64,000 nucleotides of DNA from UBA3495 sp964629875 (GCA_964629875.1 CAZVRK010000010.1:14741-78740); one strand, 5' to 3'. Shown: positions 1 to 8,557, numbered from the stretch's first letter. Notes: a model not told the origin generated them from the sequence alone. Numbers and translations are program-made.

Positions 1-1
1 T

Positions 2-382
2 CTTAATCCTCACGGAAGTGACGGAGGTCTTCTTGGTAACGAAGAAGCAGAACAGATTGCTCCGGCAGTTGAAGAAGCACGGAGGAATGGGATAAATGCA
101 TCAGGTCCTGTTCCAGCTGATATAGTTTTTCATCAGGCTATTAATGGTCAATATGATACGGTTTTGTGCATGTACCATGACCAAGGGCATATACCGGTAA
201 AAGTGTATGGCTTCGAAGAAAGCATAACTGCTAATCTGGGGTTGCCGTTTGTTAGAACATCTGTAGATCATGGCACGGCTTTTGACATTGCTGGAAAAGG
301 TATTGCTGATCATACTAGTATGCTGGAAGCGATCAGATTGGCTGTTGGCCTATCAGTGGGCAATGGACTGTCAGATTTCTGA
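2..382 (+). CDS. pdxA: 4-hydroxythreonine-4-phosphate dehydrogenase, C-terminal part (5' end outside window)
   Basis: PdxA oxidises 4-phosphohydroxy-L-threonine in the DXP-dependent pathway to pyridoxal phosphate, in the cytoplasm. The frame is open from base 2, giving about 126 C-terminal residues. These begin with LNPHGSDGG and include MYHDQGHIPVK, which carries the family's metal-binding histidine, followed by the VDHGTAFDIAGKG block. All are typical PdxA signatures, and the C-terminus looks complete. The start lies upstream of the window. A strong hairpin follows the stop codon, so this is probably the last gene of its transcript. Confidence 0.95.
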   Translation, partial: LNPHGSDGGLLGNEEAEQIAPAVEEARRNGINASGPVPADIVFHQAINGQYDTVLCMYHDQGHIPVKVYGFEESITANLGLPFVRTSVDHGTAFDIAGKGIADHTSMLEAIRLAVGLSVGNGLSDF

Positions 383-383
383 T

Positions 384-413
384 CCCGACATGGACTGGAT
401 GTCGGGTTTCGTT
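384..413 (+). terminator. Rho-independent terminator after pdxA
   Basis: A perfect 7-bp stem (CCCGACA at 384-390 with TGTCGGG at 400-406) has a 9-nt loop and is followed by a T-rich tail. It starts one base after the pdxA stop codon. Confidence 0.8.
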
Positions 414-509
414 GTATAAATGCATTTTAGTACACTGTATATACAGATAGTATGTACAGCTCCTACTCTATCATTCGATTGTATAAGGATTTTGTTCTAT
501 TAATTACTT

Positions 510-538
510 TTTAAAGCTATATCGGGTAATGCTATAAT
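510..538 (+). promoter_or_regulatory. Putative sigma-70 promoter of proC
   Basis: A perfect TATAAT lies at 533-538 with TTTAAA 17 nt upstream, a 4 of 6 match to TTGACA. The predicted start of transcription is about 20 nt before the proC ATG. It lies downstream of the pdxA terminator, which supports an independent transcript for proC. Confidence 0.55.
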
Positions 539-565
539 CTTTTAAACGAAAAGTAGGCTGTTAAT

Positions 566-1369
566 ATGAGACTTTCTTTCATCGGCGGCGGTACTATGGC
601 CGAAGCTATTCTCGGAGGTATTTTAAACGCCAGTATTGCTGTGGCCAAAGATATATGTGTTGGAGAAGTCGTAAAATCTAGACGAGAGTATTTATCCAGC
701 ACTTATGGGATAAATACGACGGATAACAATATAAAAGCTATCGATGACGCAGAATTGATAGTACTGTCTATTAAGCCTCAGGATATATTATCTGTTTCAC
801 AGGTCATCAAGAATAAAATCTCGAATGATCAAACTGTAGTTTCTATTATCGCAGGCGCGGCAATAAACACATTGTCTGGATCAACTGGCCATAATAAAAT
901 AATAAGGATTATGCCTAATACACCCGCGCAGATTGGTAGCGGAATGAGTGTTTGGACAGCATCAGATGAAGTAGATGCCGCTCATATAGAATTGACCAAA
1001 TCGATTTTGTCCACTATCGGCGAAGAAATCTACGTCCACGATGAGAAATACCTTGATATGGCGACAGGACTTAGCGCTAGCGGGCCAGCATATGTATTTC
1101 TGATTGTCGAGGCGTTGATAGATGCCGGAGTTTATGTAGGGTTACCCAGAGATATGGCAAGGAAGTTGGCGTTGCAGACCATGTACGGAAGTACGAAATT
1201 GATTATGGATACTGGAAGACATCCTGGAGAGCTAAAAGATATGGTAGTGTCTCCGGGGGGAACTACGGCTGAAGGGGTACAGGTGCTAGAAAAGTATTCT
1301 GTACCTGCTGCATTGGTAGAAGCTGTAAATAGTGCGTATCTGAAGTCTATAAGATTGGGAGAAAAATAA
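566..1369 (+). CDS. proC: Pyrroline-5-carboxylate reductase
   Basis: This enzyme reduces 1-pyrroline-5-carboxylate to proline with NAD(P)H, the last step of proline synthesis. The 267-residue length is normal for the family. The N-terminus carries the Rossmann motif FIGGGTMAEAI (residues 5-15). The C-terminal domain has GLSASGPAYVF and the ProC signature SPGGTTAEGVQVLE. The ATG at 566 places the Rossmann motif correctly. The YggT gene begins 6 nt after its stop, an arrangement common in many bacteria, so the two are likely cotranscribed. Confidence 0.96.
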   Translation: MRLSFIGGGTMAEAILGGILNASIAVAKDICVGEVVKSRREYLSSTYGINTTDNNIKAIDDAELIVLSIKPQDILSVSQVIKNKISNDQTVVSIIAGAAINTLSGSTGHNKIIRIMPNTPAQIGSGMSVWTASDEVDAAHIELTKSILSTIGEEIYVHDEKYLDMATGLSASGPAYVFLIVEALIDAGVYVGLPRDMARKLALQTMYGSTKLIMDTGRHPGELKDMVVSPGGTTAEGVQVLEKYSVPAALVEAVNSAYLKSIRLGEK

Positions 1370-1375
1370 AATCTT

Positions 1376-1648
1376 ATGGGGCTCGTGCAACTTATTCATT
1401 TTGTATTCACCTTATTTTATTTGGCTATATTGGGACGAATCATCCTGTCTTTTATTATTCCCATGATGGGTGGACGGCCTAATCCGATTTTAATCAATAT
1501 ATATGAAATATTGGCGCAGGTTACAGAACCTATACTAGGGCCTGTACGAAAAATTATACCCACTGTAGGAATGTTGGATTTTAGCCCGTTAGTTGTAATA
1601 ATAGTTTTGCAAATTATTCATGAGGTTTTGATAGCTGCCTTGTCTTAA
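1376..1648 (+). CDS. YggT family membrane protein
   Basis: This is a 90-residue integral membrane protein with two hydrophobic segments (about residues 5-30 and 67-90). Between them is the YggT hallmark region, EPILGPVRKIIPTVGMLD. YggT proteins are often encoded next to proC or cell-division genes and have been linked to envelope or osmotic functions, but no biochemical activity is established. It sits 6 nt after proC and is probably in the same transcript. Confidence 0.88.
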   Translation: MGLVQLIHFVFTLFYLAILGRIILSFIIPMMGGRPNPILINIYEILAQVTEPILGPVRKIIPTVGMLDFSPLVVIIVLQIIHEVLIAALS

Positions 1649-1700
1649 AATATTGGAATAGTTCTTCTAGTGTTCGCATTCTGATATGGACTGTTGATAA

Positions 1701-2315
1701 GTGAGAAATGCAGATAATGATCAAGATATTACGATTGGTCTTTCCGCTGTCGATATCGGGGATCAGCCGGAAAGTTTAACCGGTGCTTATTTAATCATTT
1801 TGTCTGGCTTACCTGGGACAGGCAAATCTTATTTTGCTCGGCAGATAACTGAAGTAGTTCCGTGTGTTGTAGTGAGCAGTGATCGTGTGCGAAAAGCCTT
1901 ATTCCTACACCCAAAATACACACGAGATGAACATTCCAGAGTTTTCTCCGTCTGTCATGAGATTATCAAAGGCTTACTTATACAATCTTATAAAGTGGTT
2001 TTCGATGCGACTAATCTGAATGAGGGTTTCAGGAAACCTTTGTATGATATAGCGAATGAAGTCCGCTGTCCGTTGACAGTTGTAGCCATATCTGCGCATT
2101 TAGATATTGTCAAACAAAGACTGCGTTTGCGTATGGAACTAGATGACTCTAAAGATTATTCAGATGCAGATATCAATGTGTATTATTTTCTACGCGACGG
2201 ACGGCAATCTATATCCGCCCCTCACATTGAGATGATATCCCCTAGAGATAATTCGCGTGTGCTAGAAGAATTAATTAGTCGATTTCAGAATGTTGACGAT
2301 TTTTCTGATTCTTAG
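1701..2315 (+). CDS. P-loop kinase-like AAA family protein
   Basis: A soluble protein of 204 residues with a Walker A motif, SGLPGTGKS, at residues 35-43. The downstream VVFDATNLN block resembles the predicted kinases of the COG0645/zeta-toxin-like P-loop group, which phosphorylate small molecules or nucleic-acid ends. The substrate cannot be read from the sequence. The GTG start at 1701 has no good ribosome-binding site, so the exact N-terminus is uncertain. It probably follows proC-yggT in one transcript. Confidence 0.75.
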   Translation: MRNADNDQDITIGLSAVDIGDQPESLTGAYLIILSGLPGTGKSYFARQITEVVPCVVVSSDRVRKALFLHPKYTRDEHSRVFSVCHEIIKGLLIQSYKVVFDATNLNEGFRKPLYDIANEVRCPLTVVAISAHLDIVKQRLRLRMELDDSKDYSDADINVYYFLRDGRQSISAPHIEMISPRDNSRVLEELISRFQNVDDFSDS

Positions 2316-2382
2316 CTTCAGAAGCTCCTAATGGTATAATCGTCTGAATTAGCGCCAAACAGAATATCCGGAGGTGTTTACT

Positions 2383-2880
2383 ATGCCACAGACTACTGGC
2401 CTTGGACACGTTGGTATCCACGTGAATGACATAGCGAAAATGCGTGATTTTTACACCAGAGTGATTGGGTTGCAAGTATCAGATGAAGATCTGGAAGGAG
2501 CGAATAGGAACGGCGTGGGTATGTGTTTCCTTAGTTCTGATCCAGTAGCAGAGCACCACGAGTTTGTATTGGTTGAAGGTAGATCGTCTGAAGAAGATAC
2601 TCAATTGGTACAGCAAATGTCTTTTAAAGTTCCAGCTATACAGGATCTCAGAGACTATAAACAACTAATTGAGACAGAGAATCTTAAAATAGACAGAATA
2701 GTGAGCCATGGAAACGCTTTCGGTATGTACTTTTTTGATCCAGAAGGGAATCGGGTCGAATTATATTATAGGACAGGCTTTCCTGTACCCCAACCTCATG
2801 GAGATCCAATAGACTTGAGCAGGTCGGACGAAGATCTTCTAGCGGATGCTAAGGAAGCTCTTTTCGCTAAAACACGATAG
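2383..2880 (+). CDS. VOC superfamily protein (glyoxalase / extradiol dioxygenase-like)
   Basis: A single vicinal-oxygen-chelate domain pair in 165 residues. The expected metal ligands are visible as H9 (LGHVGIHV), H59 (EHHEF) and E126 (NRVELYY), matching extradiol dioxygenase-type proteins. The tail after residue 130 (PVPQPHGDPIDLS) resembles catechol-2,3-dioxygenase relatives. I chose the ATG at 2383 because GGAGG lies 8 nt upstream at 2370-2374; an in-frame GTG at 2374 overlaps that site. The substrate is unknown, though an aromatic diol or a related oxygenated compound is plausible. Confidence 0.82.
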   Translation: MPQTTGLGHVGIHVNDIAKMRDFYTRVIGLQVSDEDLEGANRNGVGMCFLSSDPVAEHHEFVLVEGRSSEEDTQLVQQMSFKVPAIQDLRDYKQLIETENLKIDRIVSHGNAFGMYFFDPEGNRVELYYRTGFPVPQPHGDPIDLSRSDEDLLADAKEALFAKTR

Positions 2881-2970
2881 CTAGCCTAGACTTGGTCATA
2901 CAATCACAAGTGATACGCGCAACGGATATTGGAACGGCGTGATGACTCAATTACATGAGTAGTAAATAAA

Positions 2971-4242
2971 TTGAAAACTCGTGCTAATGCCGTCAGATAT
3001 GCAGATATGCCGGCCAGATACCACTACTGGAGATGGCGTGTCCTATTGGTGTTCGCGTTTTTTTATTTGTTCGTGTACCTCGGCAGGTTTAATTTCTGGC
3101 CTATCTCTCCACTTGTCAAAGACGATCTGAATTTTAGTTATTTGCAGATAGGTATAATTAATGTTTGTCTTCTTTGGGGATTCGGCTTAGGCGATTTATT
3201 TCACGGTAGATTATCAGAATATTATGGCTTTCGAGTTTGGATTGCCCTTGGGGCTATAACCACTACTTTATTTAATCTCCTAGCCAGCTTTGGCACTTCG
3301 ATTTGGAGTATAGCCATTCCTTATGGGATAGCAGGGTTTTGTAACGCTGCTTGTTGGGCTCCAGGAATCAGCATGATTGCCCAATGGTGGCCTCGCAAAG
3401 ACCGAGGGTTAGCTCTTGGGATCATTGGAACTGCGTCTGGTGGGTCTATGCTCCTAATGTGGTGGATTGTTGGGTATGTTGGTATTGAGTTTGGTTGGAG
3501 ATCAGCGTTTAGATATCCACCGATAATAGTTTTGATACTGGGGTTTGTCCTTTACTTCTTAGTACGGGACCGTCCGTCTCACGCTGGTTTTCAAGAGTAT
3601 ATAGAGGAAGATGTAGTATCTTCCACACCGGAACTACCAGGTCCAGGAAAACTCACTAGACTAGGACCCTACAAGTCGTTACTTAAAAATCCTAAATTTC
3701 ACTTAGCAAGTCATGTTAAAGGGCTTGAAAATGTGGTGAAGTATGGACTTACTACATGGATTCCACTTTACTATTTCGAAGTTGGTCAACATTCGATTGA
3801 ATCTACTATATTATTGACTGCTATTCTTCCGCTGGGATATTTAATAGCACCTCCAGTCTCCGGGCTAATCTCAGATCGATTTTTGGATAGCAACAGACGA
3901 CCGATGGTAATAACGTCTTGTATTGCAAGTGCTGTTGTCTTGCTACTAGTGGCCATCATCCCTCCAGATTCATCCTATATTGGAGCAGTGCTTCTATTAT
4001 TGGGAGGTCTCAGTATTGGATTGTCACCCATGTCTACTCTGGCCGTAGATATAGCTGGTAGGGATATGGCCGCAACTTCCTCCGGATTGTTAGATGCACA
4101 CGGATATGCTTATGCGGGTCTGCAAGCTTTGCTTTTTAGTATTATCCTAGATATGACAGGTAGCCCTTGGAATATTGTATTTATCTCTATGGCCTTGGTA
4201 AGAGTGTTATCAGTGGCAATGATATATAAAGTGCGTGTCTAG
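2971..4242 (+). CDS. MFS transporter, organophosphate antiporter-like
   Basis: A 423-residue polytopic membrane protein with about 12 hydrophobic segments. The N-terminal YLGRFNFWPISP and the stretch GISMIAQWWPRKDRG look like the OPA branch of the MFS (GlpT/UhpT type), which exchanges organic phosphates, but the substrate is not determinable here. It starts with TTG at 2971; an in-frame ATG at 3007 is a possible alternative. Its stop codon directly abuts the start of the next gene, so the carrier and the hydrolase are translationally coupled and probably act on the same compound. Confidence 0.85.
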   Translation: MKTRANAVRYADMPARYHYWRWRVLLVFAFFYLFVYLGRFNFWPISPLVKDDLNFSYLQIGIINVCLLWGFGLGDLFHGRLSEYYGFRVWIALGAITTTLFNLLASFGTSIWSIAIPYGIAGFCNAACWAPGISMIAQWWPRKDRGLALGIIGTASGGSMLLMWWIVGYVGIEFGWRSAFRYPPIIVLILGFVLYFLVRDRPSHAGFQEYIEEDVVSSTPELPGPGKLTRLGPYKSLLKNPKFHLASHVKGLENVVKYGLTTWIPLYYFEVGQHSIESTILLTAILPLGYLIAPPVSGLISDRFLDSNRRPMVITSCIASAVVLLLVAIIPPDSSYIGAVLLLLGGLSIGLSPMSTLAVDIAGRDMAATSSGLLDAHGYAYAGLQALLFSIILDMTGSPWNIVFISMALVRVLSVAMIYKVRV

Positions 4243-5433
4243 TTGAGCTGGTTTTTCATGATAGTTAAAGTATTCACTTCTTGGGTAGAGCGTTTATCTA
4301 TGACTGCAACTATAACTTTATTCGTAGCATTTATCATAATCGTTATTGTCTTAGGCGTTGGGTTCAGTCCTCCTGGTAAAACTGCTATTCGCACTAGTTT
4401 TTTTGTTACACAAATCTTGGATCTTCCGATTAAACCCCAAACTTGGTTCGCTGACACGCCAGTTAGAGAAAAAGTAATGTATCCGGGTCCTAACGGAGAA
4501 TTGGTTTCAGACGTCTATTCTTTAACTGGTCACGAGCCAAGACCGGGTATTTTGCTCTTTTTAGGAGCTAATGCTGCGGGTAGAGACGATCCGGACGTAA
4601 TCCGTCTAGGTGAAGCTCTAGCGAGAGCAGGTTTTATTGTAATGTTTCATTGGTCTCAATCTATGGGAGGGCAAAATGAATTAGACTCAGGTGAAATAGA
4701 GAATCTGGTTTGGGCTTTCAGATATTTAGTTTCACAATCCACAGTAGTTGCTTCAAAGACAGGTATTGGTGGCTTCTCTGTAGGTGGTTCGTTTGCGCTT
4801 ATAGCTGCCAGCGACGCTAGAATACGAGACGACATAGCGTTTGTTAACTCATTCGGCGGGTATTTCGATGCCCATGACTTGTTCTTGCAAATAGCAACTA
4901 GGTCTATTATTGATAAGGATACTCAGACCGATTGGAAGGTAGACCCGTTAACCCTTAGAGTGTTTTCTAATGAGATCATCGGATCACTGACGAATAACTA
5001 TGAAAAAGAACTGTTAACAGACTTGTATGATGGCCGAGTCATCATTGAGTCTAAAGAACTTGCTAAATTATCTCCTAAAGCGATAAGAGTTAAAGAGTTA
5101 ATTGATGGGACGTCTCTAGAATCAGCAAATGCAATCATGGCTGATTTACCTAGAGAGGTCCTGATTGACCTCGACAAGATCTCTCCAAGCAATCACGTTC
5201 ATAAAATCAAAACTGAAATTTTGGTTATACACGATGTAGCTGATCTGCTTATACCCGTCAGTGAGTCTCGCAAGTTGGCGGCCAGTTTCGTGGCAAATGA
5301 CAAATTTCATTATACTGAGACTGATTTGTTCGACCACGTCCGTCCTACGAAAGACCGCAATTGGCGGAAGACTTTAATAGGAGGCTTCAAAGTTTATAAG
5401 CATATGTATCGCATAATTAAATTTGCTATGTAG
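4243..5433 (+). CDS. Membrane-anchored alpha/beta hydrolase
   Basis: 396 residues with an N-terminal transmembrane helix at about residues 21-41, then an alpha/beta-hydrolase fold facing outward or anchored. The nucleophile elbow GFSVGG puts Ser at 179. A plausible Asp lies in VIHDVADLLIP and the catalytic His in LFDHVRP near the C-terminus. It resembles dienelactone-hydrolase-like or prolyl-oligopeptidase-like hydrolases. The TTG start at 4243 immediately follows the MFS stop; ATG at 4258 is an alternative. The substrate is unknown, and coupling to the MFS gene suggests uptake followed by hydrolysis. Confidence 0.8.
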   Translation: MSWFFMIVKVFTSWVERLSMTATITLFVAFIIIVIVLGVGFSPPGKTAIRTSFFVTQILDLPIKPQTWFADTPVREKVMYPGPNGELVSDVYSLTGHEPRPGILLFLGANAAGRDDPDVIRLGEALARAGFIVMFHWSQSMGGQNELDSGEIENLVWAFRYLVSQSTVVASKTGIGGFSVGGSFALIAASDARIRDDIAFVNSFGGYFDAHDLFLQIATRSIIDKDTQTDWKVDPLTLRVFSNEIIGSLTNNYEKELLTDLYDGRVIIESKELAKLSPKAIRVKELIDGTSLESANAIMADLPREVLIDLDKISPSNHVHKIKTEILVIHDVADLLIPVSESRKLAASFVANDKFHYTETDLFDHVRPTKDRNWRKTLIGGFKVYKHMYRIIKFAM

Positions 5434-5440
5434 ATATAAG

Positions 5441-5836
5441 TCAATTTCTATGACGAGCCTGTTGCAGCTTCTGCACAGTTCCGGGTACTCTCCAGTCAAC
5501 GTACACTAGCACATGTTCTTTTATTGCTTCTTCATGCACTCTACACATTGCACAGCTTTTATCTATACATAGACCGTGTTTAGGTATTAAATTCCTGCCG
5601 ATGTGTGCTAACTGATTGATAATATCTTGACTGCTTGCCTCTGATTTCCGAATAGCGTCTAGTAATTCATCTAGCTGTACAGATATTTTTTCTATCGACT
5701 CATTGTATTTCCGTAGATTTTCTGCTGCTACCGCCCGCATATCAGGTTGCTGTGTTGAACCTGAATATTCGTATATATTGGGGTTCCAATGGAAGAATTC
5801 TTGTTCACATGATTCACACAGGTCTTGATGGTCCAT
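5441..5836 (-). CDS. Hypothetical Cys-rich protein
   Basis: A 131-residue protein I do not recognise. It has an N-terminal CESC pair (about residues 8-11) and a second Cys cluster, CIDKSCAMC, near residue 95, separated by a helical and probably coiled-coil region. Two CxxC-type clusters suggest a structural zinc site or redox centre. AGAGGTG precedes the ATG at 5836. It begins 4 nt after the stop of the DUF1385 gene and is certainly in the same operon. Confidence 0.7.
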   Translation of the reverse strand: MDHQDLCESCEQEFFHWNPNIYEYSGSTQQPDMRAVAAENLRKYNESIEKISVQLDELLDAIRKSEASSQDIINQLAHIGRNLIPKHGLCIDKSCAMCRVHEEAIKEHVLVYVDWRVPGTVQKLQQARHRN

Positions 5837-5840
5837 GCGT

Positions 5841-6743
5841 TCACCTCTTATCTGGTTCAGTTTCGTCGGCTTTCATAGCTGTATGCAAAGCTTCTATGGC
5901 TACTTCGATTTGCTGATCATCTGGTTGGCGTGTTGTTAATCTCTGTAGCAGTAAACCGGGGCCGGAAATCGCTTTTGATATTCCCCAAGCTTGATGGGTA
6001 CCACTAAATCTGATTAGCTCATAGCTTATGCCAGCAACTACCGGTATTAATACTAACCTTGATAGGATACGCCATTCCAAATCGGGTCTTCCGAGAAACG
6101 CGAACACTATTATAGATACGAGTACTACAGTCAGAAGGAAGGCTGTCCCACACCTTGGATGTGGAGTCCCAAACTTCCGGACGTTTGATACGGTCAATGG
6201 TAGTGAAGCTTCATGTGCGTGGACGGCCATGTGTTCAGCTCCATGATAGGCGAACACTCTCTTTATATCTTTAATGAAGCCAATTGCTGATATGTATGCT
6301 AATAATATGAACAGCCGTATTAAGCCTTCAATAATGTTGCTGGTTAAACTAGATGCTATCCAGGGGTCTATAAAATGTACTATGAGTAATGGCAGTACGA
6401 AAAATAAGCCAATCCCTAAGGTTAACGACACCGCTACAGTAAGACCCAGTAACCAATTGGACAGGCCTTCTTCGGATGTTTCAGATTCATTTTGTACTGC
6501 TAGTTGCGCAGAGAGATTAAGAGCTTTCACACCTAGCACCAGTGCTTCTACTAGTATTAGGACACCTCTTAATAGTAGTATTCTTCTAGCAAAACCAGTA
6601 AATATGGGACTCAGTGGTTGTGACGTTGTAGCGATCGTTTCGTTTGGTGTTCTAACCGCAACACTGAAATTATTCTTGCCGCGAATCATTACCCCTTCTA
6701 TTACCGCTTGTCCCCCATATGCGAAACTTTTATTTTCTGCCAT
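5841..6743 (-). CDS. DUF1385 family membrane protein
   Basis: A 300-residue protein that opens with YGGQAVIEGVMIRGK and contains YHGAEHMAVHAHE and FGTPHPRCGTAFL, all landmark blocks of DUF1385. It has several transmembrane segments. In many bacteria the family is encoded near rpmE and prfA. Its biochemical function is unknown to me. Here it lies just downstream of the rplU-rpmA-rpmE operon, separated by a strong terminator, and leads a two-gene unit with the Cys-rich protein. Confidence 0.92.
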   Translation of the reverse strand: MAENKSFAYGGQAVIEGVMIRGKNNFSVAVRTPNETIATTSQPLSPIFTGFARRILLLRGVLILVEALVLGVKALNLSAQLAVQNESETSEEGLSNWLLGLTVAVSLTLGIGLFFVLPLLIVHFIDPWIASSLTSNIIEGLIRLFILLAYISAIGFIKDIKRVFAYHGAEHMAVHAHEASLPLTVSNVRKFGTPHPRCGTAFLLTVVLVSIIVFAFLGRPDLEWRILSRLVLIPVVAGISYELIRFSGTHQAWGISKAISGPGLLLQRLTTRQPDDQQIEVAIEALHTAMKADETEPDKR

Positions 6744-6806
6744 GATTAATTCGGTCCAGTCACTTTCCTGTATTCTCTATTGATATCAGTCATATTGTAT
6801 TATCTA

Positions 6807-6842
6807 AAAATAAAGTCGAGGACTTTTCCTCGACTTTATTTT
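6807..6842 (-). terminator. Strong intrinsic terminator of the rplU-rpmA-rpmE operon
   Basis: A perfect 15-bp inverted repeat (6807-6821 with 6828-6842) has a 6-nt loop. Its AT-rich outer part supplies the U-rich tail on either strand. It lies between the rpmE stop and the DUF1385 start, so it ends ribosomal-protein transcription reading leftwards. Confidence 0.88.
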
Positions 6843-6861
6843 ATGTGTATGTCCAAGTTTC

Positions 6862-7062
6862 TTATTGCAAGTTATATCGTCGTCTCATTCTTTCTACTCG
6901 ACCTTGTGTATCTACTATGCGCTGTTCCCCTGTATAGAAAGGGTGGCATTTGCTACATATCTCAACTTTTAACTCCGCCTGAGTAGCACCTGTCTCGAAA
7001 GTGTTTCCACAAGAACAATTGACAGTAGCAGTGTGGAATTCTGGATGTATGTCTGGCTTCAT
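6862..7062 (-). CDS. rpmE: 50S ribosomal protein L31 (zinc-binding type)
   Basis: 66 residues, typical for bL31. Cysteines C16, C18, C36 and C39 form the zinc site of the C+ type, which is replaced by a Cys-less paralog in some bacteria under zinc starvation. It is the third gene of an rplU-rpmA-rpmE operon and is followed by a strong terminator. Confidence 0.96.
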   Translation of the reverse strand: MKPDIHPEFHTATVNCSCGNTFETGATQAELKVEICSKCHPFYTGEQRIVDTQGRVERMRRRYNLQ

Positions 7063-7080
7063 AATTACGCCTTTCCTGGA

Positions 7081-7350
7081 TTAGACTTGTACTGGGCTCT
7101 CAGGATATACGCTGACACGTTTCTTACCTTTAGCAGCCCATTCATATGCTACGTGGCCATCAACCGTGGAATACAAAGTGTAGTCTCTTCCCAGTCCTAC
7201 GTTTGTCCCTGGTAATATACGAGTTCCTCGTTGTCTAACTAATATCGATCCAGCACTTACCAACTGCCCGCCATATCTTTTTACGCCTAGCCGTTTAGCG
7301 TTGCTATCACGACCGTTACTAGTACTGCCACCAGCTTTCTTATGTGCCAT
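7081..7350 (-). CDS. rpmA: 50S ribosomal protein L27
   Basis: 89 residues beginning MAHKKAGGSTSNGRDS, the classical bL27 N-terminus that reaches into the peptidyl-transferase centre. It has no Firmicutes-like cleaved leader. RYGGQLVSAGSILVRQRGT is diagnostic. It lies 2 nt downstream of rplU. Confidence 0.97.
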   Translation of the reverse strand: MAHKKAGGSTSNGRDSNAKRLGVKRYGGQLVSAGSILVRQRGTRILPGTNVGLGRDYTLYSTVDGHVAYEWAAKGKKRVSVYPESPVQV

Positions 7351-7352
7351 AT

Positions 7353-7673
7353 TTAGCCACCTACCTGAATATCTTGCACAGTAACTCGAGTGTAATTTTG
7401 CCTATGTCCGAGTTTCCTTCTGTATCGCGTTTTTGACTTGTACTTGAATACGATTAGTTTTCGGTCTTTTCTGTGCTCTTTTACTTCTACCAGCACTTTC
7501 GCTCCGGCTACTGTTGGAGTTCCTATGTTGAGCTCTCCATTGTCAGAGAGCGCCAACACTTCGCTAAACTCGGCAATAGAGCCTACTTCTGCGGTGATTT
7601 TTTCTATATCTAGTGTGTCTCCGGTGGTTACTCTGTATTGTTTTCCACCGCTTTTAAATATTGCGTAATCCAT
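7353..7673 (-). CDS. rplU: 50S ribosomal protein L21
   Basis: 106 residues from the ATG at 7673; YAIFKSGGKQYRV and the C-terminal YKSKTRYRRKLGHRQ block identify bL21. An in-frame TTG at 7685 would add four residues, but the predicted start of transcription lies at about that point and GAGG sits 6 nt before the ATG, so I use 7673. First gene of the L21-L27-L31 operon. Confidence 0.96.
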   Translation of the reverse strand: MDYAIFKSGGKQYRVTTGDTLDIEKITAEVGSIAEFSEVLALSDNGELNIGTPTVAGAKVLVEVKEHRKDRKLIVFKYKSKTRYRRKLGHRQNYTRVTVQDIQVGG

Positions 7674-7692
7674 ATATGACCTCAACCCTAAA

Positions 7693-7721
7693 ATCTTACG
7701 TTCCGGGGACGACTATGTCAA
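7693..7721 (-). promoter_or_regulatory. Strong sigma-70 promoter of rplU-rpmA-rpmE
   Basis: On the minus strand TTGACA (7721-7716) is separated by exactly 17 nt from TAAGAT (7698-7693). This predicts a leader of only about 13 nt before the rplU ATG. It is one of the two clearest promoters in the window. Confidence 0.85.
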
Positions 7722-7853
7722 GCAGAAAGTGACCCATTGTACTGGTGTTTCCAGCACGAAATTGACGAAATTGTAAGTTCTAGTTTTATCGTTTATATCG
7801 TCGTAACTATTTCTCTCCTCGTATAATGGAACGATAACTATGATCTTTAGAAC

Positions 7854-8384
7854 ATGGTGCAGATTATGAATAGCAATTACGATAAACACGATTTTGACAA
7901 GCTGACAAGATGGTATCGAGAGCTATTGGACTATGATGATATGAAGTTCAATTATATTGCTGTCTTTGTCACTAGAGAGTATGACGAGGTAGCTCATAAG
8001 ATATTCCGTGGATACAGGAGGGCTTTTGAAAGCAAAGGTGCTAAATTTGCCAATCTAGTTATATTTGGTCAACATGGATTTAGCGCGACTGGAGAGGCAG
8101 TACTTCGGGCTTTTCATAGCGAATCATACTGTTTGCCTATGCTACTCGTAATCGACTTTTCTAGCCCGTCCATTGTCTACAAGATATCTCTTCCATCAGG
8201 GAGGAATGATCAAGTAGATTTAACCTTCCTGTGTGATCAGGTGTTGTCTCTGATAGAGGCTTCGGTGGACTTTCCAATGCATTTCGCAAGATTGGGAGAT
8301 ATCAGAGAAGTCGTACAAATCGAAACTGGTATAACGTTTTTACCGAGAGCTATTGAAGGGATTATAACTAACTTATCAATTTAA
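7854..8384 (+). CDS. Hypothetical protein, 176 residues
   Basis: I do not recognise this family. The protein appears soluble, with no signal peptide or membrane helix and mixed alpha/beta character, for example YIAVFVTREYDEVAHKIF and MLLVIDFSSPSIVYKISL. ATG at 7854 and ATG at 7866 are both possible starts; a TATAAT-like box lies at 7822-7827. It is transcribed divergently from rplU and followed by a strong hairpin at 8390-8424. Codon use looks ordinary and the ORF is clean, so I regard it as a real gene. Confidence 0.6.
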   Translation: MVQIMNSNYDKHDFDKLTRWYRELLDYDDMKFNYIAVFVTREYDEVAHKIFRGYRRAFESKGAKFANLVIFGQHGFSATGEAVLRAFHSESYCLPMLLVIDFSSPSIVYKISLPSGRNDQVDLTFLCDQVLSLIEASVDFPMHFARLGDIREVVQIETGITFLPRAIEGIITNLSI

Positions 8385-8389
8385 ACCAT

Positions 8390-8424
8390 TTACCCCGGCC
8401 AGAAAGAAATTCTGACCGGGGTAA
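8390..8424 (+). terminator. Long hairpin after the 176-residue gene
   Basis: 15-nt arms (8390-8404 and 8410-8424) pair with a single C-A mismatch around a 5-nt loop, starting 5 nt after the stop codon. No U-tract follows, so it may end transcription inefficiently, protect a 3' end, or form the first helix of the structured region that continues to 8557. Confidence 0.6.
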
Positions 8425-8425
8425 G

Positions 8426-8557
8426 GGTTAGGCCTGTGCCCCACCACCATACTACTTCACACCCTGTTAGGCACTTGACCAGTACCCTACTCAAGTAAGG
8501 ACCGCGATGGCCAAATAACCTCCCAAATCGGCGGTTGAGTCTTTGGGAGTGAGCCAT
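8426..8557 (+). ncRNA. Candidate structured RNA with pseudoknot potential
   Basis: This noncoding stretch lies between the 176-residue gene and an MFS gene. Complementary segments are GGTTAGGCC (8426-8434) with GGCC plus TAACC (8509-8520, three-base bulge), ATGGC (8507-8511) with GCCAT (8553-8557), and CTCCCAAA (8520-8527) with TTTGGGAG (8542-8549). ACTCAA upstream (8489-8494) can pair with TTGAGT (8535-8540) in the loop of that last hairpin, an H-type pseudoknot. Some helices are mutually exclusive, as in a switch. It matches no riboswitch, SRP, RNase P or tmRNA consensus I know. Strand and function are unproven. Confidence 0.35.

Noticed and set aside
6274..6783. 169-residue open frame on the plus strand across the DUF1385 gene
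   Set aside because: It is antisense to a well-conserved protein and continues into the terminator region; composition is shadow-like.
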